Positions 1 through 2,673 of a stretch of 5,522 nucleotides of DNA are shown piece after piece. A program made the position numbers and the translations under genes. The stretch is from Acidobacteriota bacterium. Its GTDB lineage: Bacteria > Acidobacteriota > UBA4820 > DSQY01. Within the stretch, counting starts at the first letter, position 1, and each line of letters starts with the position of its first letter. The notes beneath the pieces were generated by a model, which worked only from the letters and a program-made list of their open reading frames with translations, searched no databases and was not told where the DNA came from. Where the stretch lies: assembly GCA_021814085.1 (NCBI GenBank), contig JAKAJA010000136.1, positions 1-5,522 on the forward strand. Direction: 5' to 3'.

Positions 1-1
1 C

Positions 2-1051
2 GGCGCGGCGCTGCTCGGCTTCATGCCGGGCCAGCACCAGCGCGTGCCCTACGGCGGATTCAAGAACATCGTCCGGTGGCTCATGTGGCCCGGCGTTGCC
101 ATGATGGTCACCGCCGGCCTCCTGGGTTTCTTCATGCAGTGGCGGACGGTCCTGCGCGCCTTCTCCGGGCTCATGGCCATGTTCAAGAAGGGCAAGGGGC
201 TCAGCGCGCACGAGGACGCCCTCGCGGCTGTGGATGTCCCGGGCTCGTGGTTCGCCATGGGCGTCGTCATCACCGGGCTGGTGGCCGTCGTCCTCCAGAT
301 GTGGTTCTTCGGCATCCACTGGTGGATGGGGGTGCTGGCGGTGATCATGTCCTTCTTCCTCGCCATCGTCGCGTGCCGCGCCACGGGCGAGACCGATATC
401 ACCCCCGTGGGCGCCATGGGCAAGATCACCCAGCTCATGTACGGCGCCGTCGCCCCGGGCAACACCACCGCCAACCTCATGACCGCGAACGTGACCGCGG
501 GCGCGGCCACGTCCTCGGCGGACCTGCTCCAGGCCTGGCGGTGCGGGTACATGGTCGGGGCCAGCCCCCGCAAGCAGTTCGTCGCCATGCTCCTGGGCGT
601 CATCGTGGGCTCGGCCGTCGCCGCACCCGTCTACAACATCCTCGTGCCCAACGCCGACGTCCTGGGCACGGACAAGCTCCCGGCCCCCGCCGCCCAGACG
701 TGGTACGGAGTGGCCATGCTCCTCTCCAACGGGCTCCACGCCCTTCCCGCGTCGGCCCGCTGGGGCCTCCTCTGGGGCGGCCTCGCGGGCATCCTCATCA
801 CCCTCTGCGAGCGGCTCTGGCCCAAGAGCCGGAAATTCCTCCCCTCCGCCACGGCCATGGGCATCGCCTTCGTGATCCCCGCCTACAACAGCGTAAGCAT
901 GTTCATCGGAGCCCTGATCGCCTGGATCCTGGAGAAGCGGGCGCCCGCCTTCGGGGACAAGTACACCGTGCCCGTGGCCTCGGGGCTCATCGCCGGGGAG
1001 AGCCTCATGGGCATCGCCGTGGCCATGCTCATAGCGTTCCAGTTCATGTAA
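2..1051 (+). CDS. OPT-family oligopeptide (or metal-chelate) transporter, C-terminal part, 5' end cut by the window
   Basis: This is an integral inner-membrane secondary transporter of the OPT superfamily, whose members take up oligopeptides or metal chelates with protons. The frame is open from the left edge, so the ATG at 23 is internal and not a start. The visible 349 residues are roughly the C-terminal half of a usual OPT protein of 550-700 residues. The family signature is clear: TGETDITPVGAMGKITQL starts at position 383, followed by the NLMTANVTAGAATSSADLLQ block (from 473) and the short charged SPRKQF loop (from 563). Several hydrophobic segments of membrane-spanning length are visible at about 77-145, 250-385, 580-640, 770-805, 855-925 and 980-1048. 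The protein ends naturally at TAA 1049-1051. No neighbour in the window reveals the substrate. Family assignment is firm; peptide versus chelate specificity is unknown. Confidence 0.9.
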   Translation, partial: GAALLGFMPGQHQRVPYGGFKNIVRWLMWPGVAMMVTAGLLGFFMQWRTVLRAFSGLMAMFKKGKGLSAHEDALAAVDVPGSWFAMGVVITGLVAVVLQMWFFGIHWWMGVLAVIMSFFLAIVACRATGETDITPVGAMGKITQLMYGAVAPGNTTANLMTANVTAGAATSSADLLQAWRCGYMVGASPRKQFVAMLLGVIVGSAVAAPVYNILVPNADVLGTDKLPAPAAQTWYGVAMLLSNGLHALPASARWGLLWGGLAGILITLCERLWPKSRKFLPSATAMGIAFVIPAYNSVSMFIGALIAWILEKRAPAFGDKYTVPVASGLIAGESLMGIAVAMLIAFQFM

Positions 1052-1053
1052 GG

Positions 1054-1100
1054 ACGGGAGCGGGGAGCAGGGAGCGGGGAGCAGGGAGGGACAAGGGACA
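1054..1100 (+). repeat. G-rich low-complexity tract with a perfect 14-bp tandem pair
   Basis: Just after the transporter stop codon the + strand becomes a purine tract. The unit CGGGGAGCAGGGAG occurs twice in perfect tandem (1061-1074 and 1075-1088), with a partial copy before it and GGGACAAGGGACA after it. The runs of three or four G at short spacing could allow G-quadruplex formation, which is an inference. The tract starts three bases past the stop, so it lies in the 3' untranslated region of the transporter mRNA. It does not look coding. Confidence 0.8.
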
Positions 1101-1110
1101 TGAGGTTCAT

Positions 1111-1150
1111 GTCATTGCGAGGAGGCCGCAGGCCGACGCGGCAATCTCGA
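1111..1150. repeat. REP-like palindromic intergenic element (GTCATTGCGAG...GCAATCTC type)
   Basis: The outer arms ATTGC (1114-1118) and GCAAT (1141-1145) are complementary. They enclose an inner GGCC (1124-1127), loop GCA and GGCC (1131-1134). The ends, GTCATTGCGAG and CGGCAATCTCGA, match a short palindromic repeat known from the intergenic regions of many unrelated bacteria. When mis-annotated, that repeat is translated as peptides resembling VIARRPQADAAI on one strand and RDCRVGLRPPRND on the other, and both readings are present here. It is probably non-autonomous and non-coding. It sits between two G-rich arrays, so the gap seems to be a site where repeats collect. Confidence 0.7.
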
Positions 1151-1168
1151 TGTTTCGTTGTCTTAAAG

Positions 1169-1233
1169 GGGACAAGGGACAAGGACAGCGACCAGGGACA
1201 AGGGACAAGGGCTAAGGGCTAAGGGCTAAGGGC
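1169..1233 (+). repeat. G-rich 7-bp tandem array, GGGACAA then GGGCTAA
   Basis: The array reads GGGACAA twice (1169-1182), a degenerate 12-base stretch (1183-1194), GGGACAA twice (1195-1208), then GGGCTAA three times (1209-1229) and a final GGGC. The switch from ACAA to CTAA units happens without loss of the 7-bp phase, which suggests slippage with drift of one ancestral unit. The GGG runs spaced by four bases are compatible with G-quadruplex folding on the + strand. It has no coding character beyond an incidental open frame. Confidence 0.85.
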
Positions 1234-1241
1234 GAGCCCTT
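1228..1241 (+). terminator. Small hairpin at the end of the G-rich array, doubtful terminator
   Basis: AAGGG (1228-1232) pairs with CCCTT (1237-1241) around the tetraloop CGAG. It is the only compact hairpin near the end of the array. The bases after it are TCCATG with no T run, and it lies about 180 bases past the transporter stop. It is therefore at best a weak terminator and may simply be a product of the repeat ending against GCCC. Confidence 0.25.
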
Positions 1242-1262
1242 CCATGTACCCCGGGCCCCAAT

Positions 1263-1318
1263 CCCCTAGTCCCCTGGTCCCCTAGTCTCCTAGTCCCCTG
1301 GTCCTCTAGTCCCCTAGT
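1263..1318. repeat. C-rich 8-bp tandem array, seven units of CCYCTRGT
   Basis: Seven consecutive octamers fill 56 bases without a gap: CCCCTAGT, CCCCTGGT, CCCCTAGT, CTCCTAGT, CCCCTGGT, CCTCTAGT, CCCCTAGT. The TGGT variant occurs at units 2 and 5, so the array also has a 24-bp (three-unit) period, pointing to duplication of a three-unit block. On the - strand the unit is ACTAGGGG or ACCAGGGG, which resembles the + strand GGGACAA unit upstream, in opposite orientation. The array ends 13 bases before the candidate -35 of the next gene. Confidence 0.9.
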
Positions 1319-1331
1319 CACGGCTCCTCTC

Positions 1332-1360
1332 TATTCACGCCGGGCCGCCGAAGCTATACT
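1332..1360 (+). promoter_or_regulatory. Candidate sigma70-type promoter of the PHP phosphatase gene, implying a leaderless mRNA
   Basis: TATACT at 1355-1360 matches the -10 consensus at five of six positions. A weak -35, TATTCA at 1332-1337 (three of six matches), lies exactly 17 bases upstream. The ATG begins at 1367, six bases after the -10 box, which is where transcription would be expected to start. There is no Shine-Dalgarno-like sequence before the ATG; the bases there are GTCGCC. Both facts fit a leaderless transcript. The weak -35 lowers confidence. Confidence 0.55.
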
Positions 1361-1366
1361 GTCGCC

Positions 1367-2158
1367 ATGTACGCATCTTTCCTCGACCACCACGTCCACA
1401 GTTCGTTCTCCTGGGACAGCGAGTCCCCGCTGGAAACCTTGGCGGAGGTGGCCCGGAAGGTCGGGGTGGGTGGGTTCGTGGTGACCGACCACCTGGAGTT
1501 CGACAAGACCGACCCCGGCTTCGGATATTACGGCTATGAGGCCGCCCGGGAGGCATGGGAGGAGATCCAGGACGTGACCCCGGACCTGAAGATCCGATTC
1601 GGCGCCGAGGTCACCCACCAGGAGAAGCACCTGCACGCCATCCGAGACTTTCTCCACGCCCATCGCTACCACTGGGTCATCGGGTCCGCGCATTACGTGG
1701 GTCACGAGGAGATCTCCACGTACGTGGCCCGCGTGGAAGGGGAGGGGATCCCCCTGGAGGAGTGCCTCGGCGGCTATTTTGCCACCTGTCTCAAGGCCGT
1801 GGAGAGCAACCTCTACGACTGCCTCGGCCACCTGGACTTTCCCAAGCGGTACTCGCGCCTGGGGCCCTCCCTCACGGGGGCCTTCTGGCTGCAGCACTAC
1901 CGGCGCACAATCCTGGACACCCTCACGGCCTGCCTGGACATGGGCGTCTTCCTGGAGGTGAACACGGGGACCTACCGGGTGGGATTCGACGAACCCTATC
2001 CGGGGTGGGCCATCCTGGAGGCCTACCGGGAAATGGGCGGGCGTGAGGTCGTCCTCTCCTCCGACGCCCACCGGCCCGAAGACTTGGGCACGGCCTTCAG
2101 CGTGGTGGTCAAGGAACTCGCCAAGCGGGGGCTCTCCATCCGAAACGGGGTAGTGTAG
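1367..2158 (+). CDS. PHP-domain phosphoesterase, probable HisJ-type histidinol-phosphatase
   Basis: It probably hydrolyses L-histidinol phosphate to L-histidinol and phosphate, the penultimate step of histidine synthesis, in the cytoplasm. The protein has 263 residues, close to the roughly 270 usual for HisJ enzymes. The metal-binding motifs of the PHP fold all appear in order: D7-H-H9-V-H11 at the N-terminus, TDH at 40-42, GAE at 79-81, SAH at 107-109, GHLD at 154-157 and SDAH at 232-235. The start is well placed because the first motif lies seven residues after this ATG, as is normal in the family. No ribosome binding site precedes it (see the promoter entry). The gene stands alone: 315 bases follow the transporter and a strong terminator comes 36 bases after the stop. 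No other his gene is in the window, so a PHP phosphatase acting on another phosphoester cannot be excluded. Confidence 0.8.
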   Translation: MYASFLDHHVHSSFSWDSESPLETLAEVARKVGVGGFVVTDHLEFDKTDPGFGYYGYEAAREAWEEIQDVTPDLKIRFGAEVTHQEKHLHAIRDFLHAHRYHWVIGSAHYVGHEEISTYVARVEGEGIPLEECLGGYFATCLKAVESNLYDCLGHLDFPKRYSRLGPSLTGAFWLQHYRRTILDTLTACLDMGVFLEVNTGTYRVGFDEPYPGWAILEAYREMGGREVVLSSDAHRPEDLGTAFSVVVKELAKRGLSIRNGVV

Positions 2159-2193
2159 GGATCGAGCCGACGAGCCAACGAGTTGACAAAAGC

Positions 2194-2221
2194 AAGCCCG
2201 GCATCGCCGGGCTTTGATATT
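2194..2221 (+). terminator. Strong intrinsic terminator after the PHP phosphatase gene
   Basis: AAGCCCGGC (2194-2202) and GCCGGGCTT (2206-2214) form a perfect 9-bp stem around the loop ATC, followed by the T-rich stretch TTTGATATTT. It sits 36 bases past the stop codon, as expected for a factor-independent terminator. On the - strand the same stem is followed by GCTTTTG, so it might also work in reverse, although no - strand gene is present. Confidence 0.88.
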
Positions 2222-2225
2222 TCAT

Positions 2226-2345
2226 GCCAACTTGCCTTCAATGCCAGAGGAATCACTCTTTCCTGAAGGCCGGGATACACATCCCGGCCGCGGCGAGGAT
2301 GTGCGTCCTCGCCCGCGGGACGTAAACGGCGGACGGCAAGTTGGC
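2226..2345. other. 120-bp structured element: 11-bp inverted repeat enclosing two sister hairpins
   Basis: GCCAACTTGCC (2226-2236) and GGCAAGTTGGC (2335-2345) are perfect reverse complements. Between them lie two hairpins of identical design, each with a 9-bp stem and a 4-base loop. The first spans 2268-2289 (loop ACAC) and the second 2292-2313 (loop GTGC, with one T.G closing pair). Both begin GGC and end GCC; stem pairs 4 and 5 differ but stay paired in both copies. An alternative 7-bp pairing, GCCTTCA (2234-2240) with TGAAGGC (2264-2270), would compete with the outer stem and the first hairpin. The element lies between the terminator and the next promoter, with no evident promoter of its own. 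It could be a small structured RNA, a palindromic repeat or a MITE-like insertion; no flanking target duplication was seen. Identity is unknown. Confidence 0.6.
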
Positions 2346-2393
2346 GGGTGCCTCTCCCGAACATTACGCTGTGACGCGCCGGCGAAACTATAT

Positions 2394-2451
2394 CGGGGCC
2401 ACGGTCCCGTCTTCGTTGGAGCAGTCAAAAGGCACGAAGCCGGCCTCGGCT
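2394..2451. other. Cluster of three short inverted repeats, function unknown
   Basis: CGGGGC (2394-2399) can pair with GTCCCG (2404-2409), including one G.T pair, around CACG. CTTCGT (2411-2416) pairs perfectly with ACGAAG (2434-2439) across a 17-base loop. AGCCG (2438-2442) pairs with CGGCT (2447-2451) around GCCT, overlapping the previous stem by two bases. I compared the stretch by eye with common riboswitch cores (cobalamin, c-di-GMP-I, TPP, glycine) and found no convincing match. In GC-rich DNA some of these may be chance. Confidence 0.35.
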
Positions 2452-2522
2452 GCTCGGCGACAAAACACAAAGCATAACCTTAATAATTTCCCTGAACCGC
2501 CCGAAAGTCACATTTTTTTGGG

Positions 2523-2542
2523 ATTTTTCTGTGCAGAAAAAT
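2523..2542. promoter_or_regulatory. Perfect 20-bp dyad in an A/T-tract region upstream of the protease promoter, candidate operator
   Basis: ATTTTTCTG (2523-2531) and CAGAAAAAT (2534-2542) are perfect reverse complements around TG. The dyad ends six bases before the -35 hexamer at 2549, so its centre lies near -51 relative to the predicted start. That position suits an activator or an UP-like element better than a simple repressor, which is an inference. The surrounding 2461-2548 stretch is strikingly AT-rich for this window, with T7 at 2513-2519, T5 at 2524-2528 and A5 at 2537-2541, and may be bent. No regulator gene is nearby to pair with it. Confidence 0.5.
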
Positions 2543-2548
2543 GCAACA

Positions 2549-2577
2549 TTGACAAGGGCTTACGTGGATCCAATACT
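2549..2577 (+). promoter_or_regulatory. Near-consensus sigma70-type promoter of the secreted protease gene
   Basis: A perfect -35 hexamer TTGACA (2549-2554) is followed by exactly 17 bases and then AATACT (2572-2577), which matches TATAAT at four of six positions. Transcription would start near 2584 and give a leader of about 90 bases before the ATG at 2674. The AT-rich sequence and dyad directly upstream support it as the main promoter. It is the best promoter in the window. Confidence 0.72.
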
Positions 2578-2598
2578 CCCAGGTAAGGAATTCATCTT

Positions 2599-2651
2599 GG
2601 CGTCCGCCGCTGACGTGTAAAGTCGCCTTTTTTCGTACCCGGGGGTACGGA
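2599..2651 (+). promoter_or_regulatory. Structured 5' leader of the protease mRNA: T6 run and a hairpin before the ribosome binding site
   Basis: GGCG (2599-2602) can pair with CGCC (2624-2627), which is followed at once by six T (2628-2633); GAC/GTC (2612-2614 with 2622-2624) is a competing inner pairing. This resembles a weak attenuator, but the stem is short. Next, CGTACC (2634-2639) pairs perfectly with GGTACG (2644-2649) around CGGG, with two more outer pairs to 2632 and 2651. That hairpin ends eight bases before the Shine-Dalgarno and could influence translation. I recognise no named riboswitch here. Confidence 0.35.
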
Positions 2652-2658
2652 CAAAACT

Positions 2659-2666
2659 GGGAGGTG
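2659..2666 (+). promoter_or_regulatory. Shine-Dalgarno sequence that fixes the protease start
   Basis: GGGAGGTG at 2659-2666 is followed by seven bases and then the ATG at 2674. The strong match and good spacing, together with a clean signal peptide starting at this ATG, settle the start codon. Confidence 0.88.
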
Positions 2667-2673
2667 CGGAGCG

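Noticed and set aside
883..1182. - strand small open frame covering the transporter end and the palindrome
   Set aside because: Its RDCRVGLRPPRND segment is a typical false translation of the intergenic palindrome, not a protein.
76..1215. + strand open frame of 379 codons overlapping the transporter and running into the repeats
   Set aside because: It is Arg/His/Gly/Pro-rich and out of frame with the clear OPT gene. Its last part is only the translated REP-like palindrome and G-rich heptamers.
1263..1318. C-rich array as a CRISPR array
   Set aside because: Units are 8 bp and adjoin with no spacers, so it is a simple tandem repeat.
1331..2071. - strand open frame of 246 codons opposite the PHP phosphatase
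   Set aside because: The + strand carries every PHP motif in order; the antisense product has no recognisable domain and is a GC-composition shadow.
2183..2188. A perfect TTGACA just before the terminator, as a possible -35 box
   Set aside because: At the right spacing lies the GC-rich terminator stem and not a -10 sequence; the next AT-rich hexamer is about 26 bases away.
2341..2480. Possible cobalamin or c-di-GMP riboswitch (GGGTGCC and GGCACGAAGCC fragments)
   Set aside because: Only isolated short matches occur. The conserved core order of either class is missing, and the stretch lies upstream of the best promoter and so outside the predicted leader.
2457..2487. Alternative promoter with GCGACA and AATAAT upstream of the protease
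   Set aside because: The -10 is fair, but the -35 matches at only four of six positions and the spacer is 19 bases. The TTGACA-17-AATACT promoter further down is clearly better.
2214..2586. Small open frames of 80-115 codons on both strands within the second gap
   Set aside because: They run through hairpins, the terminator region or the AT-rich promoter, have no good ribosome binding site and show no recognisable motif.
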